From Bog-159 sp050011755 (GTDB lineage Bacteria; Acidobacteriota; Terriglobia; Bryobacterales; Bryobacteraceae), in assembly GCA_050011755.1 (NCBI GenBank), contig JBEKIM010000201.1:1-11946 (forward strand): DNA of 11,946 nucleotides, in the 5' to 3' direction. Every line of letters starts with the position of its first letter. Position 1 is the first letter of the stretch. Positions 1 to 6,380 of this stretch are shown here, in pieces. Position numbers and translations under genes: made by a program. The notes beneath the pieces are model-generated. The model saw only the letters and a program-made list of their open reading frames with translations, ran no database searches and had not been told where the DNA came from.

Positions 1-662
1 TAGGCGATCTGCCAAAGGAGGAAGTTGCTGAGGCGCATTTCGCCGGAAGTGCGAATGAGCAGGTCGGGATGCGGGGACAGGGCGGTGTAGAGGTGCGCGG
101 AGATGAGGTCCTCGTCCACGTGCAGCGAGGACAGGCGCCCTTCGGCGCGAGCGCGGTCGATGATGGAGTTGACGGCGTCGACGATCTCGGTGCGGCCGCC
201 GTAATTGATGGCCAGGTTGACGAGCAAGCCGCGGTTGGCGGCGGTGGCGTCAACCACGGCGTCCAGCTCGCGACGCACATCGGGAGGTAAGGCATCCAAC
301 CGGCCGATGGCCTGGAGGCGGATATCGTTCTTTTGGAGCTCGGGCAGTTCTTTACGCAGGTAGAAGCGCAGGAGGCGCCAGAGAGTTTCGACCTCGGCGC
401 GGGGGCGCTTCCAATTCTCGACCGAAAAGGCGTAGAGGGTGAGGACCTGGATCCCCAGGCGGGCACAGGTCTCGACCGTGCTGCGCACGGGCCCAACCCC
501 GGCTTTATGCCCGGCTACGCGCGGTAGGCGGCGGCGGGCAGCCCAGCGCCCGTTGCCATCCATAATGATGGCAATATGAGCCGGCAGCCTGTCCGGATCT
601 AGCGCTCTGGCGATTTCCCAATCCCTGTCGCGGGGGCGGAGGGATTCCAGTAAGGCCTTCAT
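1..662 (-). CDS. uppS: Undecaprenyl diphosphate synthase (isoprenyl transferase), 3' end cut by window edge
   Basis: Cis-prenyltransferase that condenses isopentenyl diphosphate onto farnesyl diphosphate to make undecaprenyl diphosphate, the lipid carrier for peptidoglycan and other wall polymers; a cytosolic or membrane-associated enzyme. Translating the minus strand from the ATG at 660-662 gives 220 codons open to the window edge. Family motifs appear in order: HIAIIMDGNGRWA (residues 29-41, catalytic Asp at 35), GHKAG (51-55), YAFSVENWKRP (77-87), NYGGR (153-157) and LLIRTSGEMRLSNFLLWQ (201-218). E. coli UppS is about 250 residues, so roughly 25-30 C-terminal residues are missing, cut by the window and not by mutation. 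The N-terminus before the MDGNG motif is slightly longer than in E. coli. No strong Shine-Dalgarno sequence precedes the chosen ATG, so the exact start is less certain than the identity. The gene lies 169 bp downstream of the secreted-protein gene, with a hairpin between them, so it is probably transcribed separately. Confidence 0.97.
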   Translation of the reverse strand, partial: MKALLESLRPRDRDWEIARALDPDRLPAHIAIIMDGNGRWAARRRLPRVAGHKAGVGPVRSTVETCARLGIQVLTLYAFSVENWKRPRAEVETLWRLLRFYLRKELPELQKNDIRLQAIGRLDALPPDVRRELDAVVDATAANRGLLVNLAINYGGRTEIVDAVNSIIDRARAEGRLSSLHVDEDLISAHLYTALSPHPDLLIRTSGEMRLSNFLLWQIA

Positions 663-831
663 GCGGTAAACTTCATATTACAACAGAGTGCAGGTTTATC
701 CGCACAGGCTTTTCCAGGAGGGAGAGGAAAGCCGGCAGGCGGATGGCCTGCCGGCAAGAGGGACAAAGAGGTACTAAAGCCCCCCGCTTCCGCGCAAGGA
801 GCGGGCAATCCCGTTCACGTCAAAGGCCGCG
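663..831. other. Intergenic region between uppS and the secreted-protein gene
   Basis: This 169-bp gap must hold the end of the upstream transcript and the uppS promoter, both on the minus strand. It contains the strong hairpin at 731-755. A weaker inverted repeat, CCCGCT (783-788) with AGCGGG (800-805), lies closer to the upstream gene's stop codon. A TAATAT -10-like hexamer is visible on the minus strand about 15 bases before the uppS start, but I see no good -35 at the right distance. No convincing small ORF is present. Confidence 0.5.
731..755 (-). terminator. Hairpin, probable terminator of the secreted-protein gene
   Basis: A perfect 10-bp inverted repeat: GCCGGCAGGC (731-740), five-base loop GGATG, GCCTGCCGGC (746-755). 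Read on the minus strand it lies about 77 bases past the TAG stop of the gene ending at 832. It is followed by TTTCC and a pyrimidine-rich stretch, not a clean T tract. It is therefore a strong GC stem with a weak tail. Termination of the upstream gene is the simplest reading; a transcript-stabilising stem is an alternative. Confidence 0.55.
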
Positions 832-2811
832 CTACTGCAAGTCGATTGCCACTGGGTTGGATACCTCGCTCACCTTGTTCACGGTATCCTGCGTGGTCAG
901 GATCAGATTGACCTGGCCGGCGCCACGGAAGTTGTTCGGGATCAGCACGTTCACCTGATCCAATCCGGTATCGGTGCCCTGCGGGCCGGCATACTGCACC
1001 GGGACGCTGGTTCCGCCAACGGTTGCCGTGATATTAGATAGCGCGGCGAGATGGCGGATACCGGTGCCGTAGAAGGTGATGACAAGGGTATCATCGATGC
1101 CCCAGGTCAATGGAGCCTCGCAGGGTTCGGCTGTGCAATTGGCGACGAACGTATATTGCCAGAATTGGCCATTGGCCATCTGATTCGGCCACCCGGTGCA
1201 GGTCCCCGCGCAGACCGCGACGGCGGCAGCCGTGCCCTGACCGTTGGCAAAGTAAGTGTATAGGCCGGGCGAGACGGGTGCCACCTCGACGATACCGGTA
1301 GTAATGGTCCCGTCACCGCTAGTGATGGTCAAGGTCGCAGGCCCAGTGGCTGCGGCGGATGGCACGAGGTAGTTGATCTGGGTCGCCTGGACGGAGTAGA
1401 GAGGCACCGGATAACTGGTATTCGTGCTGTCTACGAGGGTCGCCGTGGTATTGCCCAGAGTGGTGGGCCAGTTCGATGAGAGAGCCACCTGGTTGGCTAA
1501 GTCGACTCCAAAAGTGCTCGCGATCATATCGGGAGCCACGACGCTGTCCGGCAAGCACGGATTATACGCCGTGCCGCAACTCGGGTCAAAAACCGTGGGG
1601 AGCGTCGCGTAACTGGCATTGGAGATGGTGGTGGCCATCTTGACCCCGTATTGGGCCGCGTCCTGGAGGTAGGTTTGCCCGGTGGTGGTCAATTGACCCG
1701 ACTGGATGGCCTTCGATGCTTGTGAGAGATAACTCGCATTGGTGGCTTCGTCCGATGGCGTAGGTGTATTGACGTACAGGAAAAACGCTTCCGTAGTGAA
1801 CGGTGTCACGCCTTGCATGCCTACCGCGGAGGCAAATTGGATGACTCCCGTCAGCCAATCCTGATCCATGCGTTCGAAGACGGTATCCACGGAGCCGATG
1901 ACGGCATAAGCTTCCTGTCCTGCCGGATTGGCTTGAATCCCCGTAGGTAAAGTACTGGGCAGATAAGTCGGGGCCCAAGTCTCCTCCATATATATACCTT
2001 TTTTATTGGTTTGGGCAATTTGTACCCAGGCCTCTACGGTGATGAAATCGGTGGAGTAGAGATCCACCGTCAGGAAGTCCAGGCAGCCAGAGCTCTGGTT
2101 GGTGGCGTTGCAGGTGGGAAGGGCGGCGAAAGCGGAGAAATAATCGCTTTCGTTGCATCCGACGCAATCGCCCGCGCCCACGTTGGTGTGGGGCGAGGCC
2201 TGCTTGATCAGAGGCTCGACGGCCTGAATGAAACTGACCCACTGGGCAGGAGTGATGGCGATTCCCATGCGCGCCGCCATAGTAGTGGGCTCGTGCACGA
2301 TTACGAAGTTATCGGGTTTATAGCGGGCGGCGAGCGCGGGATAGGTCTGCATCGCCACGTTGAGAAAGTCCTGGAAGGTGCTGACAGGAAACTCGCCGTT
2401 GTCGTATTCCGGATTGATCGCCAATTGCAGGCCCAATTCGCGAATGTGCCAGACCAGGATGTCGAGGTTAGCCTCCGCCGCCGGAATGTTGATGGTAGAG
2501 ATGGCCGGGTTGAATTCAATCCGCTGGACTCCTACGGCCTTCAATCCGTCCGCGTAATCGACCAGCACAGTGGGGGGATAGTTGGCGACGTTGCTGCCGT
2601 GCGCTGCGACCTCCTGGCCGCCAATGATAATGGGTTGAGTTGGTTTCAAGTTGGCGGTTACCGCGGTGATGGCGGCTTCCACTTTCGTAATGAACGCTGA
2701 ACAAGCCGAGTCACAGTTGGTTTGGGCAGCTACGGGTTGGACGGCCGCGGCCGCCGCCAGCAGGACTATAAGCATTGTCAGAAACGATCGTGAACGTGAT
2801 TTGTTGGACAT
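832..2811 (-). CDS. Secreted Cys-rich protein: glycosidase-like barrel plus Solibacter-type C-terminal domain (TIGR03437-like)
   Basis: An exported protein of 659 residues. The ATG at 2809-2811 is chosen because AAGGAG lies 9 bases upstream; an in-frame ATG 12 codons earlier would give a charged leader before the signal peptide. Residues 1-30 form a signal peptide: basic start, hydrophobic Leu/Ala core, cleavage near PVAA-Q. Residues ~70-350 read like a TIM barrel with alternating strands and helices. Candidate catalytic carboxylates are Glu174 (VIVHEP) and Glu276/277 (YMEETW), the places a clan GH-A enzyme carries its acid/base and nucleophile, but no exact GH family is recognised. Residues ~424-659 match the repetitive C-terminal domain common in Solibacter (IASTFGVDLA, QINYLVP, YGTGIRHLA, QVNVLIP). 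Paired cysteines (CDSAC, CVGC, CAGTC and others) suggest disulfides outside the cytoplasm. Polysaccharide hydrolysis or binding is inferred; the substrate is unknown. Confidence 0.85.
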   Translation of the reverse strand: MSNKSRSRSFLTMLIVLLAAAAAVQPVAAQTNCDSACSAFITKVEAAITAVTANLKPTQPIIIGGQEVAAHGSNVANYPPTVLVDYADGLKAVGVQRIEFNPAISTINIPAAEANLDILVWHIRELGLQLAINPEYDNGEFPVSTFQDFLNVAMQTYPALAARYKPDNFVIVHEPTTMAARMGIAITPAQWVSFIQAVEPLIKQASPHTNVGAGDCVGCNESDYFSAFAALPTCNATNQSSGCLDFLTVDLYSTDFITVEAWVQIAQTNKKGIYMEETWAPTYLPSTLPTGIQANPAGQEAYAVIGSVDTVFERMDQDWLTGVIQFASAVGMQGVTPFTTEAFFLYVNTPTPSDEATNASYLSQASKAIQSGQLTTTGQTYLQDAAQYGVKMATTISNASYATLPTVFDPSCGTAYNPCLPDSVVAPDMIASTFGVDLANQVALSSNWPTTLGNTTATLVDSTNTSYPVPLYSVQATQINYLVPSAAATGPATLTITSGDGTITTGIVEVAPVSPGLYTYFANGQGTAAAVAVCAGTCTGWPNQMANGQFWQYTFVANCTAEPCEAPLTWGIDDTLVITFYGTGIRHLAALSNITATVGGTSVPVQYAGPQGTDTGLDQVNVLIPNNFRGAGQVNLILTTQDTVNKVSEVSNPVAIDLQ

Positions 2812-2851
2812 AGTTGGGTGCTCCTTAGTTTCTTTGCGGTCTCTCAATTTA

Positions 2852-2957
2852 CCTGAACACTAATTCAGGAAAATGCACTCGCTTGAGCGAGTTGCGATCT
2901 CGCATTTGATTTCGCATTTCGTTTCTGGGTGCAAGCAGATTGGGCACCAATGCGAAA
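2852..2957 (-). promoter_or_regulatory. Repeat-rich upstream region of the secreted-protein gene (possible operators)
   Basis: Between the secreted-protein gene and the M48 gene lies a dense cluster of short repeats. TCGCATTT occurs at 2900-2907 and 2912-2919. Its inverted form pairs TTTCGCATT (2910-2918) with AATGCGAAA (2949-2957). Smaller palindromes are TGCGA-TC-TCGCA (2893-2904), ACTCGC-TTGA-GCGAGT (2877-2892) and CCTGAA-N6-TTCAGG (2852-2869). All lie 40-150 bases upstream of the gene starting at 2811, where operators or leader structures would be. No clear sigma-70 promoter is visible; TAAATT near 2846 is only a weak -10 candidate. The regulator, if any, is not identifiable. Confidence 0.4.
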
Positions 2958-3000
2958 AACCTACCGAAAGAGCACCCTTTGGGGGAGGAGTAGGGAAGAT

Positions 3001-3023
3001 ACCGGCAATTGTTGCCGGTTTTG
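3001..3023 (+). terminator. Hairpin with short T run in the M48 / secreted-protein gap
   Basis: ACCGGCAA (3001-3008), loop TTG, TTGCCGGT (3012-3019): a perfect 8-bp stem, followed on the plus strand by TTT (3020-3022). The plus strand has no gene immediately upstream that would need termination. On the minus strand, where the M48 transcript enters, the stem is followed by ATCTTCCC, a poor tail. It may still end or stabilise the M48 transcript, which stops at 3095. Confidence 0.35.
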
Positions 3024-3042
3024 TAGTGCACTATCTACCGTA

Positions 3043-3080
3043 GCGGGACTTAAAAGTCCCGCCGGCACGCTAAAGCGTGC
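3043..3080. repeat. Tandem double-hairpin module (REP-like)
   Basis: Two adjacent stem-loops: GCGGGACT-TAAA-AGTCCCGC (3043-3062) and GCACGC-TAAA-GCGTGC (3065-3080). Both have a TAAA loop, and the module is followed by GCCAC. It sits 15 bp beyond the stop codon of the M48 gene that ends at 3095. A module of the same layout but different stem sequence occurs at 10569-10604, which suggests a family of dispersed palindromic elements and not a one-off terminator. Neither hairpin has a T tract. Confidence 0.6.
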
Positions 3081-3094
3081 GCCACGGAGAGGTA

Positions 3095-4117
3095 TTAGCT
3101 GCCGGAGTTGTCGCTGTCGCGCCGTTTCAGCGTGGGGCGGTCGTCCTGATCGGCGGGCTGTTTATTGTTATCGTCGACCGGGCCGGTGCCGCTGCCGGGA
3201 GTGCGCTTCAAGGTTGGGCGATTTGGGTCGTCCTTACCTTTTTCCAGCTTCTTGTGGTTGTGCAGGGAGTACAGGCGCGCCTTCACATCGTTGAACTCCG
3301 AAGTGTTGACCACGTACTCGGGCTTAGCCACCAGGATCTGCTGAATCTCGTTTTGGGAGGCGGAAATGCGGTCGTCCGTCATGGGGTGGGTGGAGAATAC
3401 CTTGGCGACGGTACCGGGCTTGCGCTTCTCCATGGTTTGGACCTTCTCAAAGAAGTCCACGAAGGAGGTTGGATCGTAGCCGGCCTTGTACATATACTGC
3501 AGGCCGAGATAATCGGCTTCGCGCTCCATTTTGCGGGTGAAAACCAGGAATCCCATCGGTATGGCCATGTTGGCGCCCTGCATAGCCGCGTAACCGCCCA
3601 TGGTATAAGGAACGGCCAGGGAAGCGGCGATCATGGCGATCTGGGCGAGTTCACCGCGGGTAGCCTGGCGCGTACCGTGGCGGGCGGCGACGTGCGCGAT
3701 CTCGTGGGCCATAACGCCGGCCAGTTCGGATTCGCTATCCGCCTTCAGGATCAGGCCGGAGTTGACGAAGAAAAACCCGCCGGGCAGGGCGAAAGCGTTT
3801 ACCTCTTCGGAATCGACCACCTTGATGGTGAAGGGCACCTTAGCGTCGGAATTGCGGACCAGGTTCTGGCCGATCCGATTCACGTACTCGGCGACGATGG
3901 GGTCATTGATGATCTTCGCCTGGCGCTCGACTTCCTGCGCCAGACGCTTGCCGAGAGCGATTTCTTTTTCCAACGACCAGAAATTGACGCCTTTGCCAAC
4001 GTCCCGATTGCCGATTTCGTCGGGATCTTTTTCGCTTTTGCTTTGCGCGAAGGAACGGTTTGGCAGAGATGCAAACGCCGCCAGGAAGGCCACGGGTACC
4101 ACTAAGAAGCGCTTCAT
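3095..4117 (-). CDS. Exported M48-family zinc metalloprotease (first paralogue)
   Basis: A 340-residue envelope endopeptidase of the BepA/YfgC-like M48 group. The ATG at 4115-4117 has AGGAG 10 bases upstream. A signal peptide covers residues 1-24 (MKRFLVVPVAFLAAF..., cleavage near SFA-Q), giving a periplasmic product. The zinc site is HEIAH (His138, Glu139, His142). The third ligand lies in EREAD (Glu198 or Glu200, by M48 analogy). His244 in FSTHP corresponds to the further conserved His of BepA-type proteins. NAFALPGG (107-114) and EYVNRIGQNL are also typical of the family. In this family such proteins carry out quality control of outer-membrane proteins and LPS-assembly factors; the substrate here is unknown. 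Unlike BepA, no TPR domain follows; instead there is a polar tail of ~55 residues with two copies of RPTLKR (300-305 and 327-332). The paralogue lies 86 bp upstream on the same strand, so cotranscription is possible. Confidence 0.93.
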   Translation of the reverse strand: MKRFLVVPVAFLAAFASLPNRSFAQSKSEKDPDEIGNRDVGKGVNFWSLEKEIALGKRLAQEVERQAKIINDPIVAEYVNRIGQNLVRNSDAKVPFTIKVVDSEEVNAFALPGGFFFVNSGLILKADSESELAGVMAHEIAHVAARHGTRQATRGELAQIAMIAASLAVPYTMGGYAAMQGANMAIPMGFLVFTRKMEREADYLGLQYMYKAGYDPTSFVDFFEKVQTMEKRKPGTVAKVFSTHPMTDDRISASQNEIQQILVAKPEYVVNTSEFNDVKARLYSLHNHKKLEKGKDDPNRPTLKRTPGSGTGPVDDNNKQPADQDDRPTLKRRDSDNSGS

Positions 4118-4203
4118 GTTGGAAAAACTCCTGATACTTTACTATACGCCCAAACGGGTGCGCCTACACCCCTGAGTCTTATACGCACGCCAGGGATGCG
4201 GGG

Positions 4204-5196
4204 TTACTCTATCCAATCGCGCCGTTTGACGGTGGGGCCGCCGGGGGAGCCCGCGCCGGACGGTTCGGCGGCGCCGGGATCGCCGCTGCCGGGCGACCGG
4301 CGCAGGACGGGCACCTTGGAATCTTTCTCCACGGAGCGCTGTTTGCGCTGGTTTTCGATGGCCAGCAGACGTCCCCGGACTGCGGCGTATTCCGAAGTAT
4401 TCACTACGTATTCCGCCTTCTGGGGCAGGATCTTCTGGATCTCCTGCTGGGTCTTCCTCAGGCGATCTTCGTTCATGGGATGAGTGGAGAAAACTTTGGC
4501 GATGGCTCCGGGCTTCGTCTTTTCGAGCGACATCATCTTTTCGAACATGTCGATGGCGGCCGTCGGGTCGTAACCGGCGGCATAGAGGTACTGGAGGCCC
4601 AGATAATCCGCTTCGGCCTCATAGCCGCGCGAAAACGAAAGGAAAGTCATGGGGATGACCGTACTGGCGGCTTCCCGGATGGCATAACCGCCCCAGCCGC
4701 CCATGAAAATCAGGGGCAGGGTGGCGATGCTGGCGACTTGCGCGCGACAGGCCTGGCGGGTCATGTGGCGGGCGGCGACGTGGGCGATCTCGTGGGCCAT
4801 GGCGCTGGCCATTTCGGCTTCGGTTTCGGCCGCGGTCAGCAGTCCCGTGTTCACGAAGACAAATCCACCGGGCAGGGCAAAGGCGTTGAGGGTCGGATCT
4901 TCAATCACCTGGAAGGTGAAAGGCATCTTGGCGTCGGAGTTGCGCGCCAGGTTCTGACCTATACGGTTGACGTATTCCGATACGATCGGGTCGTCCATCA
5001 ACTTCGCCTGGCGCTGGACCTCGCCGGCCAGTTGCTTCCCCATGGCGATTTCTTTTTGCATGGAATAGCAATTGAAGCCGCTCACATCGCGGTTGCCGAT
5101 CTGGTCGGGATCGTCTTTTTTTGCTTTATTATCATCGGCTAACGCAGGGGTTAGCGATGAAATCAAGAGCAGCATGCCGGCCGGGAGCAGCCGCAT
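4204..5196 (-). CDS. Exported M48-family zinc metalloprotease (second paralogue)
   Basis: A 330-residue paralogue of the neighbouring protease, with shared blocks throughout (DPDQIGNRDV, EYVNRIGQNLARNSDAK, NAFALPGGF, AHEIAHVAARH, EADYLGLQY, AKVFSTHPM, EYVVNTSE). The ATG at 5194-5196 is preferred over one eight codons upstream because AAAGGAGG lies 6 bases before it and it begins directly with the signal peptide (residues 1-20, cleavage after ALA). Zinc-site residues are His135, Glu136 and His139, with EAEAD (193-197) carrying the third ligand and His239 in STHP. The tail is Gly/Pro/Ser-rich and holds VPVLRRSPGSG and GPTVKRRD, aligned with the RPTLKR elements of the paralogue. All catalytic residues are kept in both copies, so neither looks like a degenerate pseudoenzyme. 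A cysteine near mature residue 23 (FNCYS) is absent from the other copy. A good minus-strand promoter lies at 5232-5260. Confidence 0.93.
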   Translation of the reverse strand: MRLLPAGMLLLISSLTPALADDNKAKKDDPDQIGNRDVSGFNCYSMQKEIAMGKQLAGEVQRQAKLMDDPIVSEYVNRIGQNLARNSDAKMPFTFQVIEDPTLNAFALPGGFVFVNTGLLTAAETEAEMASAMAHEIAHVAARHMTRQACRAQVASIATLPLIFMGGWGGYAIREAASTVIPMTFLSFSRGYEAEADYLGLQYLYAAGYDPTAAIDMFEKMMSLEKTKPGAIAKVFSTHPMNEDRLRKTQQEIQKILPQKAEYVVNTSEYAAVRGRLLAIENQRKQRSVEKDSKVPVLRRSPGSGDPGAAEPSGAGSPGGPTVKRRDWIE

Positions 5197-5231
5197 GGCA
5201 CCCCTCCTTTCAGGGCACATAACGTATATTC

Positions 5232-5260
5232 ATGATAATGGGTTTTGAAACGATTGCCAA
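5232..5260 (-). promoter_or_regulatory. Sigma-70-type promoter for the M48 genes, inside the divergent gene's 5' end
   Basis: On the minus strand, TTGGCA (complement of 5255-5260), a 17-base spacer and TATCAT (complement of 5232-5237) match the sigma-70 pattern well. Transcription would start near 5225, about 30 bases before the ATG at 5196, with the AAAGGAGG ribosome site between. The promoter overlaps the first codons of the plus-strand aminotransferase-fold gene, so expression of the two divergent units may interfere. Confidence 0.5.
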
Positions 5261-6380
5261 ATCGCAGGAACAACCGTGGCTGCGCTACGCCGAAGAGTTT
5301 CCCGTCCGGGAGCGGCTCGTCTATCTGAATCATGCCGCCGTGTCGCCGTTGTGCCGGCCCGCGGCGGAAGCCATGCGGTGGATGGCGGCGGACGCCATGG
5401 ACTACGGCAGCCTGCATTACGGGCAGTGGCTGGAGACCTATGAAGGCCTGCGAGCCGCGGCGGCGCGCTTGATCGGAGCGGACCGCGGGGAGATTGCCCT
5501 GGTCAAGAATACGTCGGAAGGCATCTCCACGATCGCCGTGGGTCTCGATTGGCGGCCCGGCGACAAGGTGGTGGCCTTTCGGGAAGAGTTTCCCTCCAAC
5601 TACTATCCGTGGAAAAGGCTGGAGGAGAGCGGCGTACGCGTAGAATGGCTATCATACCTCGATCCGCTCGACCGCATCGACCAGGCATGCCGGGGAGCGC
5701 GGCTGCTGGCGATCAGCTTCGTGCAGTATTTGAGCGGACATCGCGCGGATCTGGAAGCGATCGGCGAAATCTGCCATCGCCACGGATGCGCTTTTTTGGT
5801 GGATGCCATTCAAGGGCTGGGCGCGTTCCCGGTAGATGTGCGGCGGGCGCATATCGACGCGCTGGCGGCCGACGGGCACAAGTGGCTGCTGGGCCCGGAA
5901 GGCTGCGGGATTCTGTTTGTGTCGCAAGAATTTCAGGAATCCGTGAAACCCCTGGAATTCGGCTGGACCAATGTGGCAGGATATGCGGATTACTCTTCGC
6001 GCGATATGACGCTGAGGCGGGACGCCGGGCGCTACGAATGCGGCACGCTGAACACGATCGGATGCTATGGGTTGCGGGCATCCATCGAGCTGCTGCTGGA
6101 GGTAGGGGTGCAGACCGTCGGGCCGGTCGTGCAGAGTCTTGGGGACCTGGTGGCGGACGGGGTGTCGGCGAAGGGGTACGAGTTGCTGGGCAGCCGGTCG
6201 CCGGCGAATGGCGCGGGCATCGTGAGCTTCAGGAAGGCGGGGCTGGAGGCGGGAGCGATTGTGGAGACGCTTAAGGCCGCGGATGTGACGGCGGCGGCGC
6301 GCCAGGGTTGGGTGCGGGTTTCGCCGCATTTTTATATCAGTCCGGACGATATCGGGCGCATGCTCGAGGCCCTGCCATGA
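5232..6380 (+). CDS. Class V aminotransferase-fold PLP-dependent enzyme
   Basis: A cytosolic PLP enzyme of 382 residues, the usual size for the SufS/isopenicillin-N-epimerase/kynureninase superfamily. Visible signatures: LNHAAVSPL near the N-terminus (32-40), NTSEGIS (93-99, cofactor phosphate region), FLVDAIQGLG (188-197, Asp191 expected to pair with the pyridine nitrogen) and ADGHKWLLGPEG (213-224, Lys217 the probable Schiff-base lysine). The C-terminal region reads RQGWVRVSPHFY where a group II cysteine desulfurase would carry its R-x-G-H-H-C loop, so the desulfurase cysteine is absent and that role is unlikely. Substrate and reaction are not inferable. The start is weakly supported: ATG at 5232 or 5238, neither with a Shine-Dalgarno sequence; TATATT at 5225-5230 lies just before and might serve a leaderless message. 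The stop overlaps the next gene's start (ATGA). Confidence 0.88.
   Translation: MIMGFETIAKSQEQPWLRYAEEFPVRERLVYLNHAAVSPLCRPAAEAMRWMAADAMDYGSLHYGQWLETYEGLRAAAARLIGADRGEIALVKNTSEGISTIAVGLDWRPGDKVVAFREEFPSNYYPWKRLEESGVRVEWLSYLDPLDRIDQACRGARLLAISFVQYLSGHRADLEAIGEICHRHGCAFLVDAIQGLGAFPVDVRRAHIDALAADGHKWLLGPEGCGILFVSQEFQESVKPLEFGWTNVAGYADYSSRDMTLRRDAGRYECGTLNTIGCYGLRASIELLLEVGVQTVGPVVQSLGDLVADGVSAKGYELLGSRSPANGAGIVSFRKAGLEAGAIVETLKAADVTAAARQGWVRVSPHFYISPDDIGRMLEALP

Noticed and set aside
2849..3031. Small minus-strand open frame of 60 codons in the gap upstream of the secreted-protein gene
   Set aside because: It runs through the TCGCATTT repeat cluster and a hairpin, and has no recognisable motif; chance is the simpler explanation.
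3001..3080. CRISPR-like or attachment-site reading of the clustered palindromes
   Set aside because: There are no regularly spaced identical repeats with unique spacers and no integrase or cas genes; adjacent hairpins explain the pattern.
3077..4105. Open frame of 342 codons on the plus strand, antisense to the first M48 gene
   Set aside because: A Gly/Val-rich mirror of the M48 gene in the opposite frame. The second M48 gene gives a similar mirror (4480-5142), so the resemblance comes from the paralogous coding strand.
6308..6376. Upstream in-frame start for the M14 protein
   Set aside because: It would overlap the preceding gene by 73 bases and put 23 residues before the signal peptide; the ATGA-coupled start fits better.
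5232..6380. Cysteine desulfurase (SufS/IscS) assignment for the PLP enzyme
   Set aside because: The active-site cysteine loop near the C-terminus is replaced by RQGWVRVSPHFY, and no Fe-S cluster genes are nearby.
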